A stretch of DNA of 19,728 nt from an uncultured Porphyromonadaceae bacterium (lineage in GTDB: Bacteria > Bacteroidota > Bacteroidia > Bacteroidales > Muribaculaceae), in contig UQUV01000050.1 in NCBI GenBank assembly GCA_900544305.1, positions 1 through 19,728 of the forward strand. The letters run 5' to 3'. The notes beneath the pieces are model-generated. The model was not told where the DNA came from. It was given only the letters and a program-made list of their open reading frames with translations, and did no database searches. How positions within the stretch are numbered: the stretch's first letter is position 1; each line of letters opens with the position of its first letter. This document shows, one piece after another, positions 1-8,311 of the stretch. The position numbers and the translations under genes are program-made.

Positions 1-30
1 AGTGAACCGAATTTATTTAATTTTTAACCT

Positions 31-49
31 TGTCCATTTTTAGTGGACA
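31..49 (-). other. Dyad at the end of the pcp operon
   Basis: Arms TGTCCA (31-36) and TGGACA (44-49) flank a 7-nt spacer and straddle the pcp stop codon at 40-42. In minus-strand RNA this could form a 6-bp hairpin, but no U-tract follows, so it is not a classical intrinsic terminator. It may be a weak 3' end structure or a protein site, or chance. Confidence 0.35.
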
Positions 50-654
50 GTAGTGTTTCTAACAAGACACTCTATGAACGCACTCATAACAGATACCTGT
101 AAAGACAAATCAACAGCAACCGTACCTGGTTTTTTCGCGATTTGACAAGGAAGATATGGCAAATGGACGAATCCTGCCACTGTTTTCAAGCGCTTCATTT
201 TAATCCAATACAAAAGTGAATAAAACACCGTATTACACACATAAGTTCCTGCAGTATTAGATATTTTCACTTGCACACCTTTATCTTTAGCCGCATCAAC
301 CATACGCCGCAACGGCAATGTAGAAAAATAAGCAACCGGACCTTGAGCCTCTATCAAACAATCAACCGGACAATATCCATCGACATCTCCATTCCGACTA
401 TCGGCAACATTTATAGCCACTCGTTCCAAACAAACACAACCACGATTACCAGCCTGCCCGACAGACAAAACCACATCCGGAACACGTTCCTGCAAAACCG
501 TTTTCACAATCTCACGAGCACGGTTAAACGACACTGGCAACAACAGTTTCTCCAACTCTATACCAGAAATCTCCGGTATAGACCTCACTACTTCCCACGA
601 CGAATTCACAGCATCCCCACCAAACGGTTCAAACCCTGTAAGCAGCACTTTCAT
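40..654 (-). CDS. pcp: Pyroglutamyl-peptidase I (pyrrolidone-carboxylate peptidase)
   Basis: This is a cytoplasmic cysteine peptidase of family C15 that removes an N-terminal pyroglutamate from peptides. The 204 residues match the usual length of about 200-215. The N-terminus reads LLTGFEPFGG, as is typical of the family. The catalytic triad is complete by position: Glu77 (CLERVAIN), Cys140 (GTYVCNTVFY) and His164 (GFVHLPYLP). It is the last gene of a leftward operon, starting 5 nt after the stop of the ion-channel gene, so it is very probably co-transcribed with the channel and a lipoprotein. No link between pyroglutamyl removal and a channel is known to me; the pairing may be incidental. 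The family assignment is secure. Confidence 0.95.
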   Translation of the reverse strand: MKVLLTGFEPFGGDAVNSSWEVVRSIPEISGIELEKLLLPVSFNRAREIVKTVLQERVPDVVLSVGQAGNRGCVCLERVAINVADSRNGDVDGYCPVDCLIEAQGPVAYFSTLPLRRMVDAAKDKGVQVKISNTAGTYVCNTVFYSLLYWIKMKRLKTVAGFVHLPYLPCQIAKKPGTVAVDLSLQVSVMSAFIECLVRNTTVH

Positions 655-659
655 AGCTT

Positions 660-2357
660 TTAAATTTCGTAACCCCGATAGCCTATATCTTTTTTCTTCA
701 ACATCTCGGGTTCTTCCAACAAACGCTCCGGCTCGACATTGTCACAAATAATCTGAGCCATGCCTTTTGCAATCGCCATTGCATTGGAATCCCAAGCCAT
801 AACGCTCCATGCCACCCTAAAACTCAAAGCATTTACCAAATGTCCAAGATTACGGCAGTATAGTTTCGGACTGGCATTAGCATAATATTTCTGCTTCCCC
901 GTCGCTAATCCATACGACCCAAAGAATTCCGACAGTTCGTCAAACATTCGTTGGAACAAGGGAATGGAATCGGCATGCAACGTGATATTGGGATCATCAA
1001 AAGTTTCATCTCCCTTTTTTGCTCCATAATAGCACAACAACTTTTCCGGATAACTCGGTTCACTACCTCCACATGAAGCCAAAATGGAAATAACCCAACA
1101 GTCTTCCCGAGGCGACATCTTTTTCAAATCATCCATAAACTCATCCAATCCTGGGGCTTCCTGCATGGTATAAAACGAACGATACGGGCGGACTTCACCT
1201 GTTTCACGACTTAAAAAATTAAACCCGCCCATCATAGCCAAATAATATGCAAACCACCCCACTACAGGATCTACGATGTTCGATGGAGAAACAATAGTAA
1301 CCTTCGATCCTCTGTCAATACAACAGCCATATGAACGGTTCACACAAAAATGCTCAACAGCCATACGGTCTTGTGGATGCTCATCAAGCGTCATTGTTCC
1401 TGCCAAATTGATTAAACGGAATTTATCGGAATAGGTTGCCGCTTCCACCACCTCATCGGTCGTCATTCCCATTCTGGCTTGTATTTCGACAAGCGAAAGG
1501 AAACGAGGACAAATCTGATAGCCGGAAGGTCTGTCCAATTTTCGTTCAAAAGCTCGTTCTAATTTTCCAACATTTTCCCGAACATCAGCATCATGGGCTT
1601 CTGCTTCCATGACCTCCGTGAACCCAGAACCGATCAAACCGGCCGGGACAGCAAAAATCGCTATACCCAAAATCCCGATCAAACAAGCAATAAACCGACC
1701 CCAAAACGTAACAGGGGGTACATCAGCAAAACCTCCGGGATCTCCAATATATTGGGCAAAAGCCCATAAAACCGGATACAATCCATTTTCATAGACATCG
1801 GGCTGAGCCTCATGTTCAACAAAGAACAATACAAATGAAAGTATAATCGTAATGACACAAAGCACTTGAAGAGAAACCAGCAATTCCTTTCGCTTTGACT
1901 GGAACGCTTTTGCCAAAAGATTAAACGAGTGTAAGTATCGGAAAATTCGCAAAACACGGAATATTCTGAACACTTTCAGCAAAGCATAAGGCAAAGGCAT
2001 TATCCAATGTAAATAAAAAGGATAAGTTGACAGGACATCCATAAAGCCATAAAACGTAAAACAATAGCGTACACGTCCCTTAAACCCCTTATAGTTTTCA
2101 TCGAGCAAATCGGCACACCAAATTCGAAGGCTGACCTCAACTGTAAAAAAAGCAACTGTTACAATGTCTATGACATGCAACACATCTCCATACTTTTCCA
2201 CAATCACAGGATAAGTGCTGAGAAATATTTGGATAGTGCTGAGAAAAATAAAACCAATGATGATGTAATCAACGGTATTCTCCCATTGCCTTGTTTTCAA
2301 ATTATCATCAAAAACGCCCGACAAAGCGTATTTTAAACGCTTAATTTTCTCCTTCAT
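660..2357 (-). CDS. Voltage-gated-type ion channel with atypical pore and large unrecognised C-terminal domain
   Basis: The 565-residue protein has a six-helix Ion_trans core: S1 about 30-52, S2 62-82, S3 98-116, S4 124-148, S5 158-182, pore 193-217 and S6 218-246. S4 has a basic residue every third position (K128, R131, R134, R137, R140), the classic voltage sensor. The S6 stretch IFAVPAGLIGSGF and the post-pore PVTFWGR closely resemble bacterial Kv channels. The expected TVGYGD filter is absent; W198-A199 is followed by FAQYIGDPGGFADVP, two residues longer than the Kv layout. Selectivity therefore cannot be assumed to be potassium. Residues 250-275 look helical and charged. Residues 276-565 form a Cys-rich soluble region I do not recognise (no RCK/TrkA-N or cyclic-nucleotide domain seen). 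Its start lies inside the end of the upstream lipoprotein gene, which suggests translational coupling. Confidence 0.85.
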   Translation of the reverse strand: MKEKIKRLKYALSGVFDDNLKTRQWENTVDYIIIGFIFLSTIQIFLSTYPVIVEKYGDVLHVIDIVTVAFFTVEVSLRIWCADLLDENYKGFKGRVRYCFTFYGFMDVLSTYPFYLHWIMPLPYALLKVFRIFRVLRIFRYLHSFNLLAKAFQSKRKELLVSLQVLCVITIILSFVLFFVEHEAQPDVYENGLYPVLWAFAQYIGDPGGFADVPPVTFWGRFIACLIGILGIAIFAVPAGLIGSGFTEVMEAEAHDADVRENVGKLERAFERKLDRPSGYQICPRFLSLVEIQARMGMTTDEVVEAATYSDKFRLINLAGTMTLDEHPQDRMAVEHFCVNRSYGCCIDRGSKVTIVSPSNIVDPVVGWFAYYLAMMGGFNFLSRETGEVRPYRSFYTMQEAPGLDEFMDDLKKMSPREDCWVISILASCGGSEPSYPEKLLCYYGAKKGDETFDDPNITLHADSIPLFQRMFDELSEFFGSYGLATGKQKYYANASPKLYCRNLGHLVNALSFRVAWSVMAWDSNAMAIAKGMAQIICDNVEPERLLEEPEMLKKKDIGYRGYEI

Positions 2358-3597
2358 CTTCCTTGTTGTCCTTCTCTTTTTCTATTCTGTCAATCACTGA
2401 ATATTCCGCATGATAATATCCCTTTTTGAAAACAGCGGAAAGAGCCTCAACCCACAAATAATTGCTATAACGTACCCTTCCGTTCTCAAAACCAAGATAT
2501 ACGGTTTTCTTGCCCTTAACAGGAATGCGTCCGTTGCACGATTGCGTGCCGAGCGTCGAATAGTCAATATTATATTTCAAATTTTCCACTGCATCTCCAT
2601 CCTGAAACTTCTTTGCCTGTGATGAACTTTCAAACACATACATGTTGCAATATGCATCCTCCTCCCGCAACGGCCTATTGTCATCGAGCAACTTTGACAA
2701 CAAGCCAGTCTTTTTCTCCGATTCATTTGATTCATAAATCGGCACTCCGAACATTTTTACCTGCCGATATGATTCATTCATATTTTCACAAAACTTGCCA
2801 TCTGTTGTTTTGTCCGATTCACTCGTAGAAATACGGAGGCTGTAAAGCAGTTCGGTCGCTCCTTGTGGCAGTTGAATAGCAACAACCGCACGACTGCTTC
2901 CGGAAAACATCGACTTCAATTTACCTCTCAATGTAAATTTCCGTGGTTCTTCAAACAGATTCTGCATTTCAACATCCGTCATTAAAAATGAGCGGAAATC
3001 AGACTTTGTCCCTTCAACAATTTTGACTTCCACCCCTTTCTGATGAATCAGACGGTCAAGTTCGTTCACCTTCTTCAACAATGCGATTGTTGCATACTGT
3101 TTTTTTGAAGGTTCAACTTCTACCAGATATATTGCAGAATATGGAGCGGTAAAGACATATTCCACATGCTTTGTTTTCATTTTGGTTTGCAACAGTTCTT
3201 GACTGTCGGCATTATATAGTCTGACCGTCAAAGGATATTGTCCGGAAACATAAACCGACAATTCATCATTTTTATCCAAATAAACAGGAAAACCCTCACG
3301 GTGTCCCTCCATCAAATAATCCTCCAACACTTTTTCATTCAGGACACAGTCATCCATATTGTCTTCCAATATTTTGTTGACCTTTCTGTACAAAGAATCC
3401 GTCTGGCCTGACTCCTCCATTGCCCGGCTAAATTCCAGCAGCTTTTGATAGTCATCCATCTTATGATGTTCCATATAAGATTCTATCGTTTCTCTGACAT
3501 TGTCTTCACTGACCTTTTGGTCTTTATCATTGGAAGAAGTTGAGCTACACCCCCATAAAAACAAAGAGGCTAATAGTACGGCTAATGTTTTTCTCAT
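2341..3597 (-). CDS. Large lipoprotein of unknown function, first gene of the channel operon
   Basis: The 418-residue protein starts with a type II signal peptide: MRK, a hydrophobic stretch, then LWGC with the lipidated Cys17 (Trp at -2 is unusual). The mature N-terminus is Ser/Asp-rich. Residues about 32-100 look helical. Residues 110-175 are beta-rich and resemble a small beta-sandwich (ligand-binding or PPC-like), with a second beta-rich block at about 220-265. A C-terminal block near 365-390 (YLGF-NGRVRYSNYLWVEA) also looks like beta strands. The last 15 residues are highly charged. I do not recognise a named family. The 17-nt overlap with the channel start implies coupled expression, and I infer an envelope protein working alongside the channel. 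A promoter-like TAAATTTG lies about 29 nt upstream of the start. Confidence 0.8.
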   Translation of the reverse strand: MRKTLAVLLASLFLWGCSSTSSNDKDQKVSEDNVRETIESYMEHHKMDDYQKLLEFSRAMEESGQTDSLYRKVNKILEDNMDDCVLNEKVLEDYLMEGHREGFPVYLDKNDELSVYVSGQYPLTVRLYNADSQELLQTKMKTKHVEYVFTAPYSAIYLVEVEPSKKQYATIALLKKVNELDRLIHQKGVEVKIVEGTKSDFRSFLMTDVEMQNLFEEPRKFTLRGKLKSMFSGSSRAVVAIQLPQGATELLYSLRISTSESDKTTDGKFCENMNESYRQVKMFGVPIYESNESEKKTGLLSKLLDDNRPLREEDAYCNMYVFESSSQAKKFQDGDAVENLKYNIDYSTLGTQSCNGRIPVKGKKTVYLGFENGRVRYSNYLWVEALSAVFKKGYYHAEYSVIDRIEKEKDNKEDEGEN

Positions 3598-3625
3598 CGG
3601 TAAATCTGATTGTTATATTAAATGT

Positions 3626-3633
3626 CAAATTTA
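3626..3633 (-). promoter_or_regulatory. Promoter -7 element of the lipoprotein-channel-pcp operon
   Basis: On the minus strand this reads TAAATTTG, matching the Bacteroidetes TAnnTTTG element. A TTG on the minus strand at 3651-3653 lies 17 bases upstream, a little closer than the usual 19-21. The predicted leader is only about 20-25 nt. Confidence 0.5.
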
Positions 3634-3653
3634 CAAACACACACCCATTCCAA

Positions 3654-3672
3654 TTTAGTCCATTTTAGTCCA
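3654..3672. repeat. Direct repeat TTTAGTCCA x2, 10-bp period
   Basis: TTTAGTCCA occurs at 3654-3662 and again at 3664-3672, exactly one helical turn apart, beside the presumed -33 region of the minus-strand operon. This spacing is typical of regulator half-sites on one DNA face, but chance is possible because the motif is short. Confidence 0.4.
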
Positions 3673-3752
3673 CTTGACAAATTGCCGATTAAAATGCCCA
3701 CCCAAATCAACTCACAAATAGCAACATAAACAAAGTTTATCCGCTGAAATGC

Positions 3753-3781
3753 TTGATTTTGCGGATTTATGATTAATTTTG
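3753..3781 (+). promoter_or_regulatory. Putative lysS promoter
   Basis: TAATTTTG at 3774-3781 fits TAnnTTTG. A TTG at 3753-3755 lies 18 bases upstream, close to the -33 spacing. The predicted leader is about 50 nt. The 243-bp gap (3598-3840) between the divergent lipoprotein and lysS genes holds this promoter, the opposite promoter and the direct repeat, and nothing else was seen. Confidence 0.5.
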
Positions 3782-3840
3782 CAAATTGAAGCGTAAAGTG
3801 CGCTTGAAGGTATTGGATTACAAATAACAAGCAATAGAAT

Positions 3841-5568
3841 ATGAATGTACTTGAGCTGAGTGAACAAGAGATTGTTCGTCGTAACAGTCTTGCCGAGTTG
3901 CGTAAAATGGGAATCGAGCCGTATCCGGCTGCCGAATTCGTTGTAACCGGCCACACCAAAGAAATCAAAGAAAACTTTAAGGACGACGCCGAGGTGCGTA
4001 ATGTGAGCATCGCGGGACGTATCATGAGCCGACGCATCATGGGAAAGGCTTCTTTCATGGAGCTTCAGGATGCAGAAGGCAGAATCCAGGTTTACATTAG
4101 TCGTGACGACCTTTGCCCGGATGAAAACAAGGACCTCTACAATGTGTTCTTCAAAAAATTGCTCGATATCGGCGACTTTGTGGGCATCGAAGGTTTTGTG
4201 TTCAGAACCCAAATGGGCGAAATCACCGTACATGCCAAGAGCATCAAGATGCTCAGCAAGTCGTTGCGTCCGCTGCCTATCGTAAAGGTGAAGGACGGTG
4301 TAACCTACGACGCATTCGAAGACCCGGAACTCCGCTACCGCCAACGCTATGTTGACCTCGTAGTGAACGACGGCATAAAAGACATATTCATCAAGCGCAC
4401 AAAGGTGTACAACTCCATGCGTGAGTATTTCAACTCCCACGGCTACATGGAAGTGGAGACTCCTATTCTCCAGTCTATCCCGGGCGGTGCTTCTGCGCGT
4501 CCGTTCATCACTCACCACAATGCGCTCGACATTCCTCTCTACCTCCGTATTGCCGACGAACTTTATCTGAAACGCCTTATCGTGGGCGGATTCGAAGGCG
4601 TTTACGAGTTCTCGAAGAACTTCCGTAACGAAGGTATGGACCGCACCCACAATCCGGAATTCACCTGTATGGAAATCTACGTTTCCTACAAGGACTACAA
4701 CTGGATGATGAACTTCACGGAAAAGATGCTCGAAAAGATCTGTCTTGACGTGAACGGCACAACTGAAGTGAAAGTCGGCGACAATGTCATCAGCTTCAAG
4801 GCCCCGTTCAAACGCGTGACGATGATTGACTCCATCAAGGAATTCACCGGCATCGACATCACAGGCATGAACGAAGACCAGCTCCGCGACGTGTGCAAAC
4901 AGCTCAATATCGAAGTGGACGAATCGTTCGGTAAAGGCAAGCTCATCGACGAAATCTTCGGCGAAAAGTGCGAAGGCAACTATATCCAGCCGACATTCAT
5001 CATCGACTATCCGATTGAAATGTCGCCGCTTACAAAACGTCACCGCAACAACCCGGAACTGACAGAACGTTTCGAGCTGATGGTCAACGGTAAGGAATTG
5101 TGTAACGCTTACTCAGAGTTGAACGACCCGATCGACCAGTACGAACGCTTCGTTGAACAGATGAAACTGAGCGAAAAGGGTGACGACGAAGCGATGATTA
5201 TCGACAAGGACTTCATCCGCGCCCTCGAATACGGTATGCCTCCGACATCAGGTATGGGTATCGGTATGGACCGTCTCGTTATGCTCATGACCGGACAGAC
5301 TACTATCCAGGAAGTGCTCTTCTTCCCGCAGATGCGTCCGGAAAAAGTGGCAAAACGCGACCGCGAAGAAGCCTACACAGCTATCGGCGTGCCGGCTGAA
5401 TGGGTTCCTGCCGTACAAAAAGCAGGCTATCTGACCGTAGAAAGCCTCCGCGACGCCAACCCTAACAAGTTGCAGCAGGAGCTTTGCGGACTCAATAAGA
5501 AATTCAAACTCGAACTTGCAAACCCGACACAGGACGACGTTGCCCGTTGGGTAGAAAATGCCAAATAG
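3841..5568 (+). CDS. lysS: Lysyl-tRNA synthetase, class II, with C-terminal extension
   Basis: This enzyme charges tRNA-Lys with lysine at the cost of ATP. An OB-fold anticodon-binding domain occupies about 54-140 (VSIAGRIMSRRIMGKASFMEL). Class II motif 1 lies around 200-222 (METPILQSIPGGA), motif 2 at 261-280 (FRNEGMDRTHNPEFTCMEIY) and motif 3 at 469-484 (SGMGIGMDRLVMLMTG). The catalytic core ends near residue 499, where bacterial LysS proteins such as the roughly 505-residue E. coli enzyme stop. About 76 further residues follow, with a helix-hairpin-helix-like pattern (AVQKAGYLTVESLRDANPNKL). Extensions of this kind are, to my knowledge, common in Bacteroidetes. It is the first gene of a lysS-gpsA-pgi run. 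Confidence 0.97.
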   Translation: MNVLELSEQEIVRRNSLAELRKMGIEPYPAAEFVVTGHTKEIKENFKDDAEVRNVSIAGRIMSRRIMGKASFMELQDAEGRIQVYISRDDLCPDENKDLYNVFFKKLLDIGDFVGIEGFVFRTQMGEITVHAKSIKMLSKSLRPLPIVKVKDGVTYDAFEDPELRYRQRYVDLVVNDGIKDIFIKRTKVYNSMREYFNSHGYMEVETPILQSIPGGASARPFITHHNALDIPLYLRIADELYLKRLIVGGFEGVYEFSKNFRNEGMDRTHNPEFTCMEIYVSYKDYNWMMNFTEKMLEKICLDVNGTTEVKVGDNVISFKAPFKRVTMIDSIKEFTGIDITGMNEDQLRDVCKQLNIEVDESFGKGKLIDEIFGEKCEGNYIQPTFIIDYPIEMSPLTKRHRNNPELTERFELMVNGKELCNAYSELNDPIDQYERFVEQMKLSEKGDDEAMIIDKDFIRALEYGMPPTSGMGIGMDRLVMLMTGQTTIQEVLFFPQMRPEKVAKRDREEAYTAIGVPAEWVPAVQKAGYLTVESLRDANPNKLQQELCGLNKKFKLELANPTQDDVARWVENAK

Positions 5569-5614
5569 GCTCAACCAAACCAAGTAACCAAGAAGAATAT
5601 ATTTATCAGTTCGA

Positions 5615-6610
5615 ATGGAATTTCCAGGAAAAATTGCAGTGATGGGGGGCGGAAGCTGGGCTACCGCCCTCGCCAAACTGCTGCTCACCAACTGTCGGGA
5701 GATAATATGGTACATGCGGCGCGACGACCGCATCGCCGATTTCCTCCGCGACGGGCATAATCCGGTCTATCTGTCCGACGTCATGTTTGACACCAACAGA
5801 ATCCGTTTCTCGTCAGACATCAACGCCGTGTGCAGCGAAGCCGACACCCTGCTGCTGGCAATGCCTTCCCCCTACATCAAGGAACACCTGAAGAAAATCA
5901 CGGTCGACTTGAGCGGAAAGTGCATCGTTTCGGCAGTGAAAGGCATCGTGCCTGATGAAAATGCCATCGTCACCGACTACATGGGCGACTTCTACCATAT
6001 CCGGCCGGAACACCAGTTGGTTATCGGCGGACCATGCCATGCCGAGGAAGTGGCTTTGGGACGAAAGTCCTACCTCACTATCGGCTGCAAGGACATTCGG
6101 CTTGCCGAACGTTTTGCCCAATGCCTGCAAGGTCCGAAGTTGCAGACCATCGTGTCGACCGACGTCGAAGGCATCGAATACGGAGCCGTGCTCAAGAACG
6201 TCTACGGCATTTGCGCCGGAGTCATCTACGGCCTTAAAAGCGGCGACAACTTCCAGGCAATGCTTGTGTCGAACGCCATCCGCGAAATGGACCGCTTCGT
6301 CACGACCGTTTGCGGCGGAAGCCGTTGCATCACCGACTCCGTCTATTTGGGCGACCTGCTGGTGACAGCTTACTCGAAATTCAGCCGTAACCACAATTTC
6401 GGCAGCTACATCGGACGCGGCTACAAAGTGAAGGCCGCGATGATGGAGATGGAAATGGTGGCAGAAGGCTACTACGGAACGAAGTGTATCTACGAAATCA
6501 ACCGGAAATACAACGTGGATATGCCGATTCTGGATTGTGTGTACGACATTCTCTACAATAAAGTACCGGCTCAGACAGCCATCGACGCTTTGGCGGACAA
6601 ACTGCTGTAA
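5615..6610 (+). CDS. gpsA: NAD(P)-dependent glycerol-3-phosphate dehydrogenase
   Basis: This cytoplasmic enzyme reduces dihydroxyacetone phosphate to sn-glycerol-3-phosphate, the backbone of phospholipids. The 331 residues are the usual family length. The nucleotide-binding loop is at 9-20 (VMGGGSWATALA; Ala16 where Gly is common). Other family motifs are SAVKGI with Lys109, GGPCHAEEVALGR at 138-150, VLKNVYGICAG with the presumed catalytic Lys194, and GDLLVTAYSKFSRNHNFG at 246-263. It follows lysS by 46 nt and precedes pgi by 60 nt, so the three are probably one transcription unit. The G-P-C-H-A-E variant differs from the more usual G-P-[ST]-[FH]-A-x-E only at Cys141 and is unlikely to abolish function. 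Confidence 0.95.
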   Translation: MEFPGKIAVMGGGSWATALAKLLLTNCREIIWYMRRDDRIADFLRDGHNPVYLSDVMFDTNRIRFSSDINAVCSEADTLLLAMPSPYIKEHLKKITVDLSGKCIVSAVKGIVPDENAIVTDYMGDFYHIRPEHQLVIGGPCHAEEVALGRKSYLTIGCKDIRLAERFAQCLQGPKLQTIVSTDVEGIEYGAVLKNVYGICAGVIYGLKSGDNFQAMLVSNAIREMDRFVTTVCGGSRCITDSVYLGDLLVTAYSKFSRNHNFGSYIGRGYKVKAAMMEMEMVAEGYYGTKCIYEINRKYNVDMPILDCVYDILYNKVPAQTAIDALADKLL

Positions 6611-6670
6611 GATGCCGCACAACTATTGAAACGTATTGGATAACAACAATTTGATTAATTCAAAAGTATT

Positions 6671-8008
6671 ATGAAGAATTTGGAACTCAACATCAAAAAC
6701 GTACTCGGTACAGTTAGCGATGTAGAAATCAATGCACTTAACGCAAGTGCAGCAGAAGGACTTGAAAAATTGGAAAAAGGCACAGGTCTTGGCAACGACT
6801 TCCTCGGCTGGATGCACTTGCCTTCATCTTTGTCTGACGAATTCCTGGCTGAAATCGAACAGTCGGCTAAAACGCTTCGCGACGACTGCGAATACGTTGT
6901 AGCTATCGGTATCGGCGGAAGCTACCTTGGAGCTAAGGCTGTAATCGAAGCCCTCAGCGACTCTTTCGCTGCTTTGAAACCGGCCAACGGTCCGCGCGTT
7001 TTGTTCGCAGGACAGAACATCGGCGAAGACTATACCTATGAATTGATGAAGCTTTTGGAAGGCAAGAAATTCGGTATCATCGTAATTTCCAAATCAGGAA
7101 CAACTACTGAACCTGCCATCGCTTTCCGTCTGCTGAAAGAAATGCTCGAAAAGCAGGAAGGCAAGGAATTTGCCGCTAAACATATCGTAGCCGTAACAGA
7201 TGCAAAACGCGGTGCTCTCCGCAAGTTGGCTACTGAAGAAGGCTATGCCACTTTCGTTATCGAAGACAACGTTGGCGGACGCTTCTCTGTCCTCACTCCG
7301 GTAGGTTTGCTTCCGATTGCTGTTGCAGGCTTCGACATCCGCAAGCTCGTTGCTGGTGCAAAGGCCATGGAAGAAGCTACAATGAATGCCAACGACTCCA
7401 ACTTGTCATACCTCTACGCAAAAACGCGTAACGCCCTCTACAACGCCGGCAAGAAAACTGAAATTCTTGTCAACTACAACCCGAAGCTCCACTTCCTCGG
7501 CGAATGGTGGAAACAGCTTTACGGTGAAAGCGAAGGTAAGGACGGAAAGGGTATCTTCCCGGCAGCTGTCGACAACTCTACTGACCTTCACTCAATGGGA
7601 CAGTGGATTCAGGAAGGCGAACGCACTATCTTCGAAACTGTAATTTCTGTAGCTTCTCAGAACCACGAAGTACGCATCCCGAGCGACGAAGCCAACCTCG
7701 ACGGTTTGAACTACATCGCCGGCAAGCGCATCGACGAAGTGAACAAGATGGCAGAACTCGGAACAGTTATCGCACACGTTGACGGCGGTGTTCCTAACAT
7801 CCACATCACACTTCCGGAACTTTCTGAATATTGCCTCGGCGAAATCATCTATTTCTTCGAAAAAGCCTGCGGTATCAGCGGTTACATCCTCGATGTAAAT
7901 CCGTTCAACCAACCGGGTGTGGAAGCTTACAAGAAAAACATGTTCGCTCTCCTCAACAAACCGGGCTACGAAGAAGAAAGCAAAGCTATCCAAGCTAAAT
8001 TGAAATAA
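6671..8008 (+). CDS. pgi: Glucose-6-phosphate isomerase
   Basis: This enzyme interconverts glucose-6-phosphate and fructose-6-phosphate in glycolysis and gluconeogenesis. The 445 residues match the short, Bacillus-like form rather than the roughly 550-residue enteric form. Visible motifs are the sugar-phosphate-binding SIS segments AIGIGGSYLGAKAV (78-91) and VISKSGTTTEPA (138-149), PGI signature 1 DNVGGRFSVLTPVG (199-212), the active-site segment LYGESEGKDGKG (283-294) with His307, and signature 2 from GYILDVNPFNQPGVEAYK (404-421) ending in the conserved Lys421. Its codon use looks strongly biased, as expected of a highly expressed gene. It is the last gene before the terminator at 8032. Confidence 0.97.
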   Translation: MKNLELNIKNVLGTVSDVEINALNASAAEGLEKLEKGTGLGNDFLGWMHLPSSLSDEFLAEIEQSAKTLRDDCEYVVAIGIGGSYLGAKAVIEALSDSFAALKPANGPRVLFAGQNIGEDYTYELMKLLEGKKFGIIVISKSGTTTEPAIAFRLLKEMLEKQEGKEFAAKHIVAVTDAKRGALRKLATEEGYATFVIEDNVGGRFSVLTPVGLLPIAVAGFDIRKLVAGAKAMEEATMNANDSNLSYLYAKTRNALYNAGKKTEILVNYNPKLHFLGEWWKQLYGESEGKDGKGIFPAAVDNSTDLHSMGQWIQEGERTIFETVISVASQNHEVRIPSDEANLDGLNYIAGKRIDEVNKMAELGTVIAHVDGGVPNIHITLPELSEYCLGEIIYFFEKACGISGYILDVNPFNQPGVEAYKKNMFALLNKPGYEEESKAIQAKLK

Positions 8009-8031
8009 TCGAACGATTAATCAATACAGAC

Positions 8032-8072
8032 AAAGGCTGTTGCAGACATAAAACCTGCGGCAGCCTTTTCTG
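8032..8072 (+). terminator. Intrinsic terminator after pgi
   Basis: Positions 8032-8045 pair with 8055-8068 in a 14-bp stem (two G-U pairs) around a 9-nt loop, and the 3' arm runs into TTTT. It closes the lysS-gpsA-pgi unit and separates it from the lipoprotein pair. Confidence 0.85.
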
Positions 8073-8111
8073 TTTGCATCTACCCTGTATTTGCTAATAA
8101 CTGTAAAAAAA

Positions 8112-8142
8112 TTGGAATTTAATAAAATTATCAATAGATTTG
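8112..8142 (+). promoter_or_regulatory. Promoter of the tandem lipoprotein genes
   Basis: TTG at 8112-8114 and TAGATTTG at 8135-8142 are 20 bases apart, a good match to the Bacteroidetes housekeeping promoter. The predicted transcript begins near 8149. That lies downstream of the possible ATG at 8091 and so supports the later start at 8169. Confidence 0.65.
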
Positions 8143-8168
8143 GAAAACAAACCACAAACACTCATTTT

Positions 8169-8311
8169 ATGAAAAAATTCTGCTATTTATTCACGCTGCT
8201 GGCATTTGTCTTATTGACATCGTGCGGTGACAAAGACTGGTCGGAAGTGGCTGGACCGCGTGCCATAGAAAAAGAACTGACACACGGCCAGTCGGCAATA
8301 TTTACTTTTGA
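8169..8311 (+). repeat. 5' repeat unit of the lipoprotein pair (copy 1)
   Basis: These 143 nt, beginning exactly at the ATG, match 8911-9053 with two silent differences. Upstream of the ATG the two copies are unrelated. Confidence 0.9.

Noticed and set aside
31..49. Dyad at the pcp stop as an intrinsic terminator
   Set aside because: The stem is only 6 bp and no U-run follows on the minus strand; kept only as an unassigned dyad.
3712..5043. 443-residue open frame antisense to lysS
   Set aside because: It mirrors a highly conserved synthetase gene, has skewed composition (Val/His/Phe-rich) typical of antisense frames, and has no recognisable domain.
8091..8168. Upstream in-frame start for lipoprotein copy 1
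   Set aside because: It precedes the predicted promoter, would bury the signal peptide behind 26 residues, and has no counterpart in copy 2.
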